Assembly (NCBI GenBank): GCA_965227445.1
Contig: OZ245751.1
Coordinates: 310,001-374,000 of the forward strand
Length of the DNA: 64,000 nucleotides
Origin: DT-110 sp030148525
GTDB taxonomy: Bacteria > Bacteroidota > Bacteroidia > Chitinophagales > Saprospiraceae
Reading direction: 5' to 3'
Shown here: one piece after another, positions 1 to 9,847 of the stretch
Layout: each line of letters opens with the position of its first letter
Numbering within the stretch: position 1 is the first letter of the stretch
Made by a program: the position numbers and the translations under genes
Notes under the pieces: generated by a model
What the model was told of the DNA's origin: nothing
Database searches by the model: none
What the model saw: only the letters and a program-made list of their open reading frames with translations

Positions 1-1125
1 ATCCGGGGAATTATTACCGCCTCCAACGAGTTACCGCCACGAAGCCAGAGCCTGGCCCCTATATGGGACCGCTTCCTGCTGCGACTGGAGATGGGTAATA
101 TCCGTGAATACCGGAACTTCCTGAATATGATCGTGGATACGAAAGATGTCTATCAGGATGACATTAAGGAGAACCATAAACTGACAGAGGCAGAACTGGA
201 CCAGTGGAGCGAACGGATTGATGAGGTTGATGTACCGCCCGAAGTCCTGAATACCATTCAGGTGATCAAAATGAAACTGGAGGAATACAATGCCCGACCG
301 AATAATGCAGACGACCAGATTCGGGTCTTCGATCGCCGCTGGAAGAAAATGGTGCGCCTCATGCGTACGTCCGCCTTCCTGAACGGCCGCTCGAAGGTGG
401 ATCTTATGGACTGTTTCCTGATGGTCCATTGTCTGTGGAACAAACCCAATCAACGAGAGACGCTGCGCGACTTGATCAGCGATGCGGTCCGTAAACACGG
501 GTACACCATGGCCGTTAACCTGAAAGCCATACGGCAGGAGGTCATGGACTTCGAACAGGATGTGGACGAGGAGATCAAGGTAAAACATACCCGCACCGAG
601 GAGCAGTTATTACCTATCCAGGAAGAATATTATCAGCTCATCAACGACGATAATCGCTTCGAAGGAAATTTGATCACGGCCAGGCAGTGGCGTGCTTTGG
701 GCATGGAAAAGCTGGAAGTAACCAATTTCTACGACGAGGAGCTCAACCTGCGCAATCGCTTGAAAGCTAAAAGGGGAGGGGGTGAGTTTACCGTCGATGT
801 GGAGTACAACTCCGAGATACACACCTATCGCCTACGCACCAAGAAGGGCGAAACGTCAGAGGTTATTTTCAAGAAGCCACACGCAGTCGTGGCCAAATAC
901 TGGGATGAACGGCATCAGCGATTGGTTGACTATATACAACGGCAGCAGGAACGTATGGAACAGGAGACACCGGCCGAGTTGACTCATCTGGATGATAACC
1001 TCTTCGTGGACTCCGCCTACAGTGATATCGTCCGCAATAACATGGAAGAAGTGCGGGAAGCACTACGCAAACTGCTGCTGAAACTGGAAAAAATTCAATA
1101 CGCTTACGCATCCCTGGAGGCGTAA
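1..1125 (+). CDS. ravA: RavA-like MoxR-family AAA+ ATPase, 3' part only
   Basis: The reading frame is open from base 1, so the gene begins left of the window; 374 codons are visible. The first 30 residues hold the sensor-1 strand (ITASNELPP) and the conserved SLAPIWDRFLLR segment of MoxR/RavA ATPases; the Walker A and B motifs would lie off the window. The rest is the helical lid and a RavA-type C-terminal region. RavA is a hexameric AAA+ ATPase that works with the VWA protein ViaA. The next gene, 12 bases downstream, is the ViaA partner, which makes the assignment firm. An internal ATG at 91 is not the true start because recognisable ATPase sequence precedes it. Confidence 0.9.
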   Translation: MRGIITASNELPPRSQSLAPIWDRFLLRLEMGNIREYRNFLNMIVDTKDVYQDDIKENHKLTEAELDQWSERIDEVDVPPEVLNTIQVIKMKLEEYNARPNNADDQIRVFDRRWKKMVRLMRTSAFLNGRSKVDLMDCFLMVHCLWNKPNQRETLRDLISDAVRKHGYTMAVNLKAIRQEVMDFEQDVDEEIKVKHTRTEEQLLPIQEEYYQLINDDNRFEGNLITARQWRALGMEKLEVTNFYDEELNLRNRLKAKRGGGEFTVDVEYNSEIHTYRLRTKKGETSEVIFKKPHAVVAKYWDERHQRLVDYIQRQQERMEQETPAELTHLDDNLFVDSAYSDIVRNNMEEVREALRKLLLKLEKIQYAYASLEA

Positions 1126-1137
1126 AAGGACTAGGAC

Positions 1138-2772
1138 ATGGCGACTAATGTACCGCAGGATAGACTGGAGCAGGAATACGAACGCTTTATCGAGTTTGGC
1201 AATCTACTCGATCGGCAAACCCGTAAGTACCTGGTGCAATATCTCCGGCACAAAATAGAGCCCAAACGCTTCGAGGTTCCGGAGGAATTGCAAGACCAGT
1301 ATTACGAGTACTTCAAGCGGGCGCTGGACAATCTCTTTAGTCTGGAAAACCTGCTCCCCGTCATGCGCCGCAACCAGCGCATCACCCAGCAGGTGGTACT
1401 CGATACCCTGTACTGGATGCGTAAGACCTACGATAAGGTTCGTTCTAAGAATCCCTTTGAGCAGGAAGTCAGTCGGTTGCAGATGTGGTCGATCACCCCC
1501 ATGCACGTATTTGTGAAGCGATGGCACGTGCTGATCAATTCGGTCCGGGAGGAGTATCCGAGGGAGAAGCTGGATGCCGATTTTTACCAAACCCGGTTTG
1601 GGGAATTGATCGGCAATAAGACCATCGAAGAGATCGAAGCCCGGGACCGGGAACGTCTGGAGTTATTACTCACCGATCTGTTGGCCCAGTGGGATGCCCT
1701 GCTCAATGCCCGTATGCTGGAGTACCAGTTGCAACACCTGGAAGATGAGATGCAAGCCTACCAGGAATTGATGGAAGCCAAGGTAGAGGAGTACACTCAG
1801 CTCACCAATTTGATCTCGCCCTTTTCCGATTACCTGGGGTGGGATATGTCGCGCTCCCTTTGGGAGGACACCTCCTTCAATATCTTACGGGAATACGATG
1901 AGCTTTTGCAAAAAGAGGAATCTATCTGGGAATTAGCGGATCTGCTGGGGCGCATGCGGGAAGCGGAGATCGATATGGAGGAAGAAACCTTCGAGAAAAC
2001 TATCATCCGCCAGGAATGGGTGCCCGATGAAGATTCGCGGTCGGAGGTAGTCGGAATTCACGAATCCGATGAGTTGAGTCATATGCTCAGTTCGGAAGCC
2101 GGTCTGCTGGGTGACGAGCAAACGGAGGACTTATTCCTGGCACGATTTGCCGAAAAGAACCTGTTGACTTTCCGGTACGAAGACCAAAAACTGATCAAAA
2201 GCACTAATAAAAGTGTAGAAGTAAATCAACGTAAGCGACAGAAAGAGAAGGGCCCCTTCATCGTCTGTGTGGATACCAGTGAATCCATGTTGGGCAGGCC
2301 GGAGCAGATTGCAAAAGTGCTGGCTCTGGGTATCCTGAAGATGGCGATCCGGGAGAACCGGCGGGCCTACCTCATTAATTTCTCCATTGGCATAAAGACG
2401 ATTGACCTGTACGACATCGCGGACTCCATCGATGAGCTGGCTAAGTTCCTGACCATGTCATTCCACGGGGGCACGGATATCAGTCTTCCCCTGTACGAGG
2501 CAATCCGCCAGATAAAGAGTGAATCCTATGAAGATGCGGATGTCCTGGTGATTTCGGATTTCATCATGTATCGGGTCGATAAGGAAGTACTCAAAGATGT
2601 ACAACACTTCCAATTGAATCAGGGTACTCAATTCCACAGTCTCACGCTGAGCAGCGATCCCAATACCCGCATTTTGGAGCATTTCGATACGAATTGGGTC
2701 TACGATCCTCAGGAAAAAGGCATCATACGGGAGTTAACGCACGGCCTGGAGGAACTGCGTCAGCGGTATTAA
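1138..2772 (+). CDS. viaA: ViaA-like VWA domain protein
   Basis: 544 residues, cytosolic, no signal peptide. The N-terminal two thirds is helical and charged. A C-terminal von Willebrand A domain begins near residue 372 with FIVCVDTSESM, an intact DxSxS MIDAS site, followed by the MIDAS threonine in HGGTDISLP and the aspartate in VLVISDFI. The ENRRAYLINFS stretch is typical of ViaA. ViaA stimulates the RavA ATPase; in E. coli the pair interacts with fumarate reductase and NADH dehydrogenase I. It probably shares a transcript with ravA. Here the genes are convergent with sdhCAB, separated by a bidirectional terminator. Confidence 0.92.
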   Translation: MATNVPQDRLEQEYERFIEFGNLLDRQTRKYLVQYLRHKIEPKRFEVPEELQDQYYEYFKRALDNLFSLENLLPVMRRNQRITQQVVLDTLYWMRKTYDKVRSKNPFEQEVSRLQMWSITPMHVFVKRWHVLINSVREEYPREKLDADFYQTRFGELIGNKTIEEIEARDRERLELLLTDLLAQWDALLNARMLEYQLQHLEDEMQAYQELMEAKVEEYTQLTNLISPFSDYLGWDMSRSLWEDTSFNILREYDELLQKEESIWELADLLGRMREAEIDMEEETFEKTIIRQEWVPDEDSRSEVVGIHESDELSHMLSSEAGLLGDEQTEDLFLARFAEKNLLTFRYEDQKLIKSTNKSVEVNQRKRQKEKGPFIVCVDTSESMLGRPEQIAKVLALGILKMAIRENRRAYLINFSIGIKTIDLYDIADSIDELAKFLTMSFHGGTDISLPLYEAIRQIKSESYEDADVLVISDFIMYRVDKEVLKDVQHFQLNQGTQFHSLTLSSDPNTRILEHFDTNWVYDPQEKGIIRELTHGLEELRQRY

Positions 2773-2828
2773 CCCAAGCATCAGGCAGGTATAAAAAAAG
2801 CCCCGGCACCTTGCATGTCCGGGACCAA

Positions 2829-2853
2829 TTCTTCGGATACAAATTGTATCTGA
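2829..2853. other. small inverted repeat downstream of viaA
   Basis: CTTC-G-GATACA / TGTATC-T-GAAG hairpin with a three-base loop, in the 209-base convergent gap after viaA. It has no T-run and its role is unknown; it could stabilise the mRNA end. Confidence 0.35.
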
Positions 2854-2920
2854 AGGGCAACTGTATGGTAAATATACGGGAATTGTGAAAAAATGTTCGG
2901 CAGCATTGCGACATAATACA

Positions 2921-2952
2921 AAAAGGGCTACCCGGTAAGGTAGCCCTTTTTT
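2921..2952. terminator. bidirectional intrinsic terminator between viaA and sdhB
   Basis: AAAAAGGGCTACC, a six-base loop, then GGTAGCCCTTTTTT. The perfect stem is flanked by an A-run and a T-run, so it can end transcription of viaA (+) and of the sdh operon (-). Confidence 0.9.
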
Positions 2953-2981
2953 GATCCTTATTATGCAGGAAAGGTGTTGTA

Positions 2982-3737
2982 CTATTCCTCCACACGACCT
3001 CCCAGCGCACTGCTGAGATACTCCCGGTTCATGCGGGCGATATGTTCGACGCTGATCTCCTTCGGGCATTCTGCTTCACAGGCCGTAATATTGGAGCAGT
3101 AACCGAAGCCTTCCGAGTCCATCTGCTTCACCATATTGTGGACACGGCGGTCTGCTTCTACCTCACCCTGAGGTAACAGGGCCAGGTGAGACACTTTGGC
3201 ACCGACAAACAGCATGGCGGAGGCATTCGGGCAGGCGGCTACACAGGCGCCACAGCCAATGCAAGCGGCAGCATCGAAAGCACTGGACGCCTGGTCTTTT
3301 TCAACGGGAATAGCGTTACCGTCTTGTGCCTGACCGGTGTTAACCGAAATAAATCCTCCGGCCTGAATGATGCGGTCGAAGGCATCCCGGTTGGTCACCA
3401 GATCCTTCACAACGGGAAAGGCTTTTGCCCGGAAGGGCTCAATGGTAATAGTATCACCATCGGAAAAGTGTCGCATGTGCAACTGACAGGTGGTGGTGCC
3501 TGCATTGGGACCGTGGGGGTGGCCATCGATGACCAGGCTGCAGGTCCCGCAAATACCTTCCCGGCAGTCGTGCTCAAAGGCGACAGGTTCTTTCTTCTCG
3601 GAAATTAGTTGTTCGTTGAGGACGTCGAGCATTTCCAGGAACGACATGTGTTCACTCACGTCGTCCAGCTTGTAGGTCTCGAAGCGCCCCTTCTTATTGG
3701 CGTTTTCCTGACGCCATATGTTTAGTGTTAATTTCAT
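2982..3737 (-). CDS. sdhB: succinate dehydrogenase/fumarate reductase iron-sulfur subunit
   Basis: 251 residues. It carries electrons from the flavoprotein to the membrane quinone site through three Fe-S clusters. Visible ligands are the [2Fe-2S] set C58, C63, C66 and C84 (CREGICGTCSL), the [4Fe-4S] set in CIGCGACVAACP (159-169), and the third group C214, C220, C224 (CSNITACEAEC). Last gene of sdhC-sdhA-sdhB, 58 bases after sdhA and followed by the shared terminator. Length and cluster spacing match the Bacteroidota/epsilon-type SdhB/FrdB. The direction of catalysis cannot be read from sequence; in an NQR-bearing, probably aerobic organism, succinate oxidation is the likelier role. Confidence 0.96.
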   Translation of the reverse strand: MKLTLNIWRQENANKKGRFETYKLDDVSEHMSFLEMLDVLNEQLISEKKEPVAFEHDCREGICGTCSLVIDGHPHGPNAGTTTCQLHMRHFSDGDTITIEPFRAKAFPVVKDLVTNRDAFDRIIQAGGFISVNTGQAQDGNAIPVEKDQASSAFDAAACIGCGACVAACPNASAMLFVGAKVSHLALLPQGEVEADRRVHNMVKQMDSEGFGYCSNITACEAECPKEISVEHIARMNREYLSSALGGRVEE

Positions 3738-3795
3738 GGCAATGGTTTGATTTGGAACCCCGGAGATTAACCAACCACCGGGGTTCGGTCAGATC

Positions 3796-5796
3796 TTATT
3801 TGTACGAACGGGTTTTCAGCTCGACGTTTTCGAAGACGAGTTGCTCTTTATGGAGCACCGGATCTTCGTCCCAGCTCTTGTATTCCCAGGCTGAAACGTA
3901 GGCGTAATTCTCGTCGTCGCGCAGGGCTTCTCCCTCCTCCGTTTGGTATTCCTCGCGGAAGTGACCTCCGCAGGATTCGTTGCGGTCCAGGGCGTCGAGG
4001 ATCATGGTCTCACCCAGTTCCATGAAGTCAGCTACCCGCAAGGCTTTTTCCAGCTCGGGGTTGTAATCTTTGTCAGATCCCGGTACGAAGACATCTTTAT
4101 AGAACTCTTCCCGCAGTTCGAGGACCATCTGCCGGGCGCTGCGCAGGCCATCGGCATTGCGTGACATACCGCAGTAATCCCACATGATCTTACCCAAACG
4201 ACGGTGGAAGCTTTCGACCGACTGGTTACCCTTGACGTTCATCAGTTTATCGATGCGTTCCTGCGTGGCGCGCTCCGCATTGTGGAAGGCCTCCTGATCG
4301 GGGTCGATTTGCGGTGTCCGGATTTCCTTGCTGAGGAATTGCCCGATGGTATACGGAAGTACAAAGTATCCGTCGGCCAAGCCCTGCATCAGCGCCGAGG
4401 CACCCAGGCGGTTGGCACCGTGATCGGAGAAATTGGCTTCGCCAATCGCAAACAAACCGGGCAGGTTGGTTTCCAGGTTGTAGTCTACCCAAAGCCCCCC
4501 CATGGTATAGTGGACGGCCGGATAGATTTTCATTGGTACAGTGTACGGATCTTCGCCGGTAATCTTTTCGTACATCTCGAACAGGTTACCGTACTTTTCG
4601 CTGACCACCTGCTGACCCAGTTCTTTGATCTGGGCATCGCTTGGATTTTCTAATCCCTGGGTGTGGGCGCGGGATTTTCCGTAGCGTTCAATGGCCGACT
4701 CGAAGTCGAGGAAAACTGCCAGTCCGGTAGGAGCTACCCCGAGTCCTTCGTCACAGACATTCTTTGCAGCCCGCGAAGCAACATCGCGGGGTACGAGGTT
4801 ACCAAAGGCCGGGTAGCGGCGCTCCAGGTAGTAATCACGATCTCCCTCAGCAATATCGAGTGGTGATTTGTTACCCTCGCGAATCGCTTTGGCATCCTCT
4901 TGTTTCTTGGGTACCCAAACGCGACCATCGTTCCGCAGTGATTCCGACATTAGGGTCAGTTTCGATTGATAATCGCCGGAAACAGGTATACAGGTCGGGT
5001 GAATTTGCGTAAAGCAGGGATTCGCCATGTAGGCACCGCGACGAACGGCTCTCCAGGCAGCGGAACCGTTGGAGTTCATGGCATTGGTGGAGAGGTAAAA
5101 TACGTTGCCGTATCCACCGGAGGCGATCACAACGCAGTGAGCCGCATGGCGTTCCAGTTCACCGTTCAGCAGGTTACGGGAAATGATTCCGCGAGCCTTG
5201 CCGTCAATCATCACCAGATCGAGCATTTCGTGGCGGTTGTAGAGCTGAACGGAACCACTGGACACCTGACGCGACAGGGCCTGGTAGGCACCGATCAGTA
5301 ACTGCTGTCCGGTCTGACCGCGAGCGTAGAAGGTTCGCGACACCTGGACTCCGCCAAAAGAGCGATTAGCCAGGAGGCCACCGTAATCGCGGGCAAAAGG
5401 CACGCCCTGCGCTACGGCCTGGTCGATGATATTGCGGCTAACTTCCGACAGGCGGTGAACGTTGGATTCACGGGAGCGGTAGTCGCCCCCTTTGATGGTA
5501 TCGTAGAAGAGGCGATACACACTATCACCATCGTTCTGGTAGTTCTTGGCAGCATTGATACCCCCCTGGGCAGCAATGGAGTGCGCCCGACGCGGACTAT
5601 CGTGAAAGGTGAAGACCTTGACATTGTAGCCCAATTCACCAAGGGTGGCGGCGGCAGATGCACCGGCCAGACCAGTACCCACGACGATGATATCGATGCG
5701 TCGTTTGTTATTTGGAGCCACCAGGTTCATAGTCGACCGATACTGGGTCCACTTATCGGCCAAAGGACCTGGAGGTACGTTTGCGTTAAAACTCAT
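3796..5796 (-). CDS. sdhA: succinate dehydrogenase/fumarate reductase flavoprotein subunit
   Basis: 666 residues. The catalytic subunit oxidises succinate to fumarate. The FAD-binding Rossmann motif is IIVVGTGLAGASAA (about 36-50). H72 in RAHSIAAQGG is the expected covalent FAD attachment site. Further family motifs are HPTCIPVSGD, NRLGASALMQG and the C-terminal helical domain with RNADGLRSAR. The length is in the range for the Bacteroidota form, which is longer than E. coli SdhA. Middle gene of the sdh operon, 57 bases after sdhC. No signal peptide; it acts on the cytoplasmic face of the membrane. Confidence 0.96.
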   Translation of the reverse strand: MSFNANVPPGPLADKWTQYRSTMNLVAPNNKRRIDIIVVGTGLAGASAAATLGELGYNVKVFTFHDSPRRAHSIAAQGGINAAKNYQNDGDSVYRLFYDTIKGGDYRSRESNVHRLSEVSRNIIDQAVAQGVPFARDYGGLLANRSFGGVQVSRTFYARGQTGQQLLIGAYQALSRQVSSGSVQLYNRHEMLDLVMIDGKARGIISRNLLNGELERHAAHCVVIASGGYGNVFYLSTNAMNSNGSAAWRAVRRGAYMANPCFTQIHPTCIPVSGDYQSKLTLMSESLRNDGRVWVPKKQEDAKAIREGNKSPLDIAEGDRDYYLERRYPAFGNLVPRDVASRAAKNVCDEGLGVAPTGLAVFLDFESAIERYGKSRAHTQGLENPSDAQIKELGQQVVSEKYGNLFEMYEKITGEDPYTVPMKIYPAVHYTMGGLWVDYNLETNLPGLFAIGEANFSDHGANRLGASALMQGLADGYFVLPYTIGQFLSKEIRTPQIDPDQEAFHNAERATQERIDKLMNVKGNQSVESFHRRLGKIMWDYCGMSRNADGLRSARQMVLELREEFYKDVFVPGSDKDYNPELEKALRVADFMELGETMILDALDRNESCGGHFREEYQTEEGEALRDDENYAYVSAWEYKSWDEDPVLHKEQLVFENVELKTRSYK

Positions 5797-5853
5797 GTTC
5801 GTGACGTTTGGTTGATGATCGAATGCTGATATATGGATCGCGATATTTTCCGG

Positions 5854-6588
5854 TTACCACCAGCCCATTGACTGGCCATACATGACCACGGGGATGACGG
5901 CAAAACCGGCAGGTATAACGATGCTAATGACCACTCCGACAAAGCGGATAAGTGGATTGTATTTTTTGTGATTCAGTCCCAGTGTCTGGAAGGCAGATTG
6001 AAAACCGTGCAACAGGTGAAAGGCAATTACGATCATGGATACGACGTAGATGATTACGTATACCGGATTCTCGAAAGCCTGAACAACTGGCGTATATAGG
6101 TCTTTTATTTCTTTTCCATCGATGGTTACCATCGGGACCGTCCCCATTTTCATCTGAAGCCAGAACTGGTACATGTGCAACATGATAAACAGGAAAATGA
6201 TTGTTCCCATAGCAGCCATGTTTTTGGCTGCCGCCGCATTTGTTTTGACGGCACGGGTGTCTTTTACCCGGTAGTTTTGACCACGGGCACTGCGGTTTTT
6301 TCGCCAGATCAACCAGCCCTGCACTGCGTGGAGAAGGATGCCAAAATAAAGGAGGTAAGAGACCGTTTTGATAAATTTGTTGTGCGTCATGAAGTAGGCA
6401 TATTCATTAAACGTGTCTCCGCCGTCGCTAATCAGAAGTTGCAGGTTTCCAATCAGGTGAACGACTAAAAAGGAGATCAGGAACAGCCCCGTGAGACTCA
6501 TAACCAGCTTGCGGCCGATGGAAGATGTAAGGAATCGGCCAAACCATCCCAATCCAGCGGGATTCATTGCCTGTGAAGTGGAACTCAT
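5854..6588 (-). CDS. sdhC: succinate dehydrogenase cytochrome b subunit (single-subunit anchor)
   Basis: 244 residues with five hydrophobic segments. Histidines suitable for heme lie in VVHLIGN, ILLHAVQGW, MLHMYQFW and AFHLLHGFQ, as in the type-B anchors of Bacillus and Wolinella, where one polypeptide binds two b hemes. No sdhD follows, in agreement with type B. First gene of the operon; a promoter of the Bacteroidota type lies at 6655-6685, about 70 bases before the start codon. Confidence 0.94.
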   Translation of the reverse strand: MSSTSQAMNPAGLGWFGRFLTSSIGRKLVMSLTGLFLISFLVVHLIGNLQLLISDGGDTFNEYAYFMTHNKFIKTVSYLLYFGILLHAVQGWLIWRKNRSARGQNYRVKDTRAVKTNAAAAKNMAAMGTIIFLFIMLHMYQFWLQMKMGTVPMVTIDGKEIKDLYTPVVQAFENPVYVIIYVVSMIVIAFHLLHGFQSAFQTLGLNHKKYNPLIRFVGVVISIVIPAGFAVIPVVMYGQSMGWW

Positions 6589-6654
6589 GTGTGACTATTT
6601 TTGATTGGTTGTTTCAACGGCTTTTTTGCGAAAAGCATACTATTTGGATAATCG

Positions 6655-6685
6655 CAAAGCTATAGGATAAAGGCCATACCCCCAA
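6655..6685 (-). promoter_or_regulatory. sdhCAB promoter
   Basis: On the minus strand TTG (6685-6683), 20 bases, then TAGCTTTG (6662-6655). This matches the Bacteroidota sigma-A consensus TTG-N19-20-TAnnTTTG with ideal spacing. It lies about 67 bases upstream of sdhC. Confidence 0.7.
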
Positions 6686-6819
6686 TCTTTGTTTGGCTAT
6701 AATATTTGGCCGTTTTTATTTAGAATTATTCAAAATTATGCAGAGATCGTATGGTGTACTAAACCGGCCAGCCCTTTGGCTATACATCTTTCCTGCTTCT
6801 GATGCGTTGTACTAATTGA

Positions 6820-6902
6820 ATATGCCTACAATGAAGTGGTTTTGCCAGGTAGTATTTTGTATTGAGTACTGAGAGTCCAAACCATTTCGAGTTGCGTATA
6901 TT
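6820..6902. repeat. degenerate copy of the TATACC/GGTATA intergenic element
   Basis: TATGCCTACAATGAAGTGG ... CCAAACCATTTCGAGTTGCGTATA. Aligned with the reverse complement of the 58641-58729 copy, it keeps the order of the A-end, a loop with an AGTA-TTT-GTA inner arm, and the A* arm, with several substitutions. It lies in the 396-base gap between sdhC and the gene at 6985; the gap also holds the sdh promoter and a T-run/GAAA hairpin at 6950-6962. Confidence 0.6.
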
Positions 6903-6984
6903 AAACAGCGAGTGGATTCGTTTTTTGCCAATTCCGGCCCTACTTTTCCGCTTTCGCAAAAAGATAAACGACTGAACCATTTTT

Positions 6985-7494
6985 ATGAAGGAATCCAATC
7001 CGCAAGTACCTGTTTCGGAATTCCTCGACTTTTTTCCCGTAGTCGAACTACCGGTGACAATCACTGCTGACCTGCACCACACTTTTTCCCAGCGCAATGA
7101 GCCGTTCCCACGGACTGTGATCGACCAGTACCTGGTCCCGCTGGAATACGGGGAGGTCGATGAATTGACGGAGTTCGTGCCTTGCTTTAGGTTGCCCAAT
7201 ACCTTTAATATGCACGCCATTGTGTACTGGAAAGCAAGCCTGATGCAATACGAATACGTATTGGTAAGTATTTCGGAGCAGGGAACGGTCATTGACAAAA
7301 AAGTGATCGCGGGAACTTCTACCGACGGAGATTCGTTAACCACTTCAGTAACGACAATAGAAGATGATTTTGAAATCTTAATCTTGTCGGGACATACCCA
7401 AGAAGACGATTTCGCCAAGTTTACGGGGGCCAACAGCAAAGCCGCGCGCTTTGAATTACTTCCGGAAGGTCAAATCGTTTCTCTGGATCAATAA
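6985..7494 (+). CDS. conserved hypothetical protein, 169 aa
   Basis: Not recognised. A soluble, acidic protein without signal peptide, membrane segment or obvious catalytic motif. The middle (about residues 60-130) alternates hydrophobic and polar residues in a beta-rich pattern (AIVYWKASLMQYEYVLVSIS) with long threonine/serine runs. It stands alone between the sdh promoter and rnr, transcribed rightward. ATG 6985 is the first start after the T-run/GAAA hairpin at 6950-6962. Normal codon use and an upstream gap suggest a real gene; no function is proposed. Confidence 0.65.
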   Translation: MKESNPQVPVSEFLDFFPVVELPVTITADLHHTFSQRNEPFPRTVIDQYLVPLEYGEVDELTEFVPCFRLPNTFNMHAIVYWKASLMQYEYVLVSISEQGTVIDKKVIAGTSTDGDSLTTSVTTIEDDFEILILSGHTQEDDFAKFTGANSKAARFELLPEGQIVSLDQ

Positions 7495-7672
7495 CCCTTT
7501 CCATAGGGGGTGTCAGCACTCGATCCATTTCCTTTCACGAACAAGTCTGCCAATCAATGTTTTTACCATTAGACCAAGTCTTCTCCCGCATGCAGATTGC
7601 ACCTCGTTAGTGTAGGTAATTCAATGAACCATCCCATGTACCACTATGCTGATGTATTCTTAAAATCAACCA

Positions 7673-9847
7673 ATGAGTAAACAAAAAAAGAAAATCAAGG
7701 GCCAGAAATTATCGGCCCGCCAATTGCGCACGGAGATATTAAAGCTGTTTCGCAAAAGTCCCAAAAAACGATTTAATCCCAAGCAGATTGCTCGCAAACT
7801 GAAAATAGCGAACAATAAGGATTCCATTCTACACGCCCTGAAAACCCTGGAAGAAGATAAGGAGCTGGTAGCTCTGGAAGGTTATAAATTTAAATTGGAC
7901 AGGGAAGCCCACGCTATCAAGAAAAACAGTAACGGCAACAACCTGAATATCGGGAAAGTGGATATGACGCGTTCCGGTGCTGCCTATATCATTTGTCAGG
8001 ACCGCGAGGATGATGTGTACGTAGGTGCTACCAAGCTCAATACCGCACTGAATGGCGATACGGTCAAAATTCGCGTGTGGACACCCCGGGGCCGCCGCAA
8101 ACCCGAAGGAGAAGTGGTGGAAATCGTCGAACGGGCAACCAGCAACTACATAGGGACCTTCTGGCAACACCCCAAATTCGGTATCATTGTGCCCGACGGC
8201 AATAATGTGCCGCGTGATGTACGGGTGGAAAATAACCTCAGCCTGGACGCCAAAGACGGCGATAAAGTCGTTTTTGCTATCACCGGCTGGACTAAGGATA
8301 AGTTACCCGATCCCATGGGTAAGGTTACCACCGTACTGGGTAAGGCCGGAAGTAACGACATCGAAATGAAATCCATCCTGGTCAATAACGGTTTTGACCT
8401 GACCTTCCCCGATGCCGTCATGAAAGAGGCTAATGCTCTCTCCGAGAAAGCCTCCCAGGCGGAGATGGCCATTCGGCGTGATATGCGCCTGATTACCACC
8501 TTTACCATTGACCCGGATACCGCCAAAGACTTTGATGACGCCCTTTCGGTCCGGACACTGGACAATGGGCATTTGGAGATCGGTATCCACATTGCCGATG
8601 TAAGCCATTACGTCAAAGAAGGTACTTCCCTCGATAAAGAGGCCTACCAGCGTTCTACGTCTGTCTATCTGGTGGATCGGGTTCTGCCCATGCTGCCGGA
8701 GCGACTCTCCAACGAGCTGTGTTCCTTGCGGCCCAATGAAGACAAGCTTACTTTTTCAGCTGTTTTCACCTTTGATCCGAATGGAAAAATATCAGGTCGT
8801 TGGTTTGGGAAAACAATTACCCACTCTGACCGGCGATTTACCTACGAAGAAGCACAGGAGGTGCTGGAGTCCGGTAAAGGCGATTATGCCGGGGAACTGA
8901 AAGAGCTGAATCGAATCGCCCACATTTTGCGGAAGCAAAAATTCAAAAATGGCGCCATTGCCTTTGAATCGGATGAGGTGAAATTCCGGCTCGATGAAAA
9001 GGGTAAACCAGTTGAAGTCTACGTAAAAGAGCGGAAAGACGCACACATGCTGGTCGAGGACTTCATGCTCCTGGCTAACCGGGAAGTAGCGACCTTTATC
9101 CAGCATAAAGGTGCTGATCAGGGGGAGGAAATACCCTTCGTCTATCGTATTCACGACGAGCCTGACCCGGATAAGGTAGCGCAGTTGGCTGCCTTTGCCC
9201 GCAACATGGGTTTTGATATGGATGTCAGTACCCCCGAAATGATCGGGAAGTCGTATAACCGCATGGTGAAGGCTGCCTCCAAAGAACAAGGGTTGAAAAT
9301 CCTGCAGGATATCGCTATCAGGACCATGTCCAAGGCTGCCTATTCCACCAAAAATATCGGCCACTACGGTTTGGCCTTTGGTAACTACAGTCATTTTACC
9401 TCACCTATCCGGCGGTACTCCGACGTATTGGTACACCGCTTATTGGAGAAGAACCTGCTTAACACCTTCCGTACGAACCCCGTGAAACTGGAAGAACAAT
9501 GTCAGCACATCTCTCTGCAGGAGCGCCGTGCCATGGATGCCGAACGCGAATCAGTCAAATACAAACAGGTGGAGTTCATCCAGGACCATATTGGTGAAAC
9601 CTTCCTGGGGTATATCTCCGGCATCATCGATGCGGGCATCTTTGTGGAGTTGGCCGATAGCCGCTGTGAAGGGATGGTACCTCTGCACACTATGGATGAT
9701 CATTTTGTCGTAGCAGAATCCCGCCTGAGCCTCGAAGGGCAAAAGAGTGGACTCACCCTGCGCATGGGGGATGCCATTAACGTGAAGGTGGTCGATGCTA
9801 ATCTGGGTACCCGGAAAATAGATATGGCCTTCGTGGATAAGGCGTAA
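7673..9847 (+). CDS. rnr: ribonuclease R
   Basis: 724 residues. A processive 3'-5' hydrolytic exoribonuclease that degrades structured RNA. Domain order: a lysine-rich N-terminus with a winged helix (about 12-75), cold-shock/OB domains (about 85-230), and an RNB catalytic domain whose magnesium-binding motif is TIDPDTAKDFDDALS (about 280-295), with HYGLAFGNYSHFTSPIRRY toward its end. A C-terminal S1 domain (GETFLGYISGIIDAGIFVEL, about 640-720) completes it. Full length for the family. Monocistronic as far as can be seen. Confidence 0.96.
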   Translation: MSKQKKKIKGQKLSARQLRTEILKLFRKSPKKRFNPKQIARKLKIANNKDSILHALKTLEEDKELVALEGYKFKLDREAHAIKKNSNGNNLNIGKVDMTRSGAAYIICQDREDDVYVGATKLNTALNGDTVKIRVWTPRGRRKPEGEVVEIVERATSNYIGTFWQHPKFGIIVPDGNNVPRDVRVENNLSLDAKDGDKVVFAITGWTKDKLPDPMGKVTTVLGKAGSNDIEMKSILVNNGFDLTFPDAVMKEANALSEKASQAEMAIRRDMRLITTFTIDPDTAKDFDDALSVRTLDNGHLEIGIHIADVSHYVKEGTSLDKEAYQRSTSVYLVDRVLPMLPERLSNELCSLRPNEDKLTFSAVFTFDPNGKISGRWFGKTITHSDRRFTYEEAQEVLESGKGDYAGELKELNRIAHILRKQKFKNGAIAFESDEVKFRLDEKGKPVEVYVKERKDAHMLVEDFMLLANREVATFIQHKGADQGEEIPFVYRIHDEPDPDKVAQLAAFARNMGFDMDVSTPEMIGKSYNRMVKAASKEQGLKILQDIAIRTMSKAAYSTKNIGHYGLAFGNYSHFTSPIRRYSDVLVHRLLEKNLLNTFRTNPVKLEEQCQHISLQERRAMDAERESVKYKQVEFIQDHIGETFLGYISGIIDAGIFVELADSRCEGMVPLHTMDDHFVVAESRLSLEGQKSGLTLRMGDAINVKVVDANLGTRKIDMAFVDKA

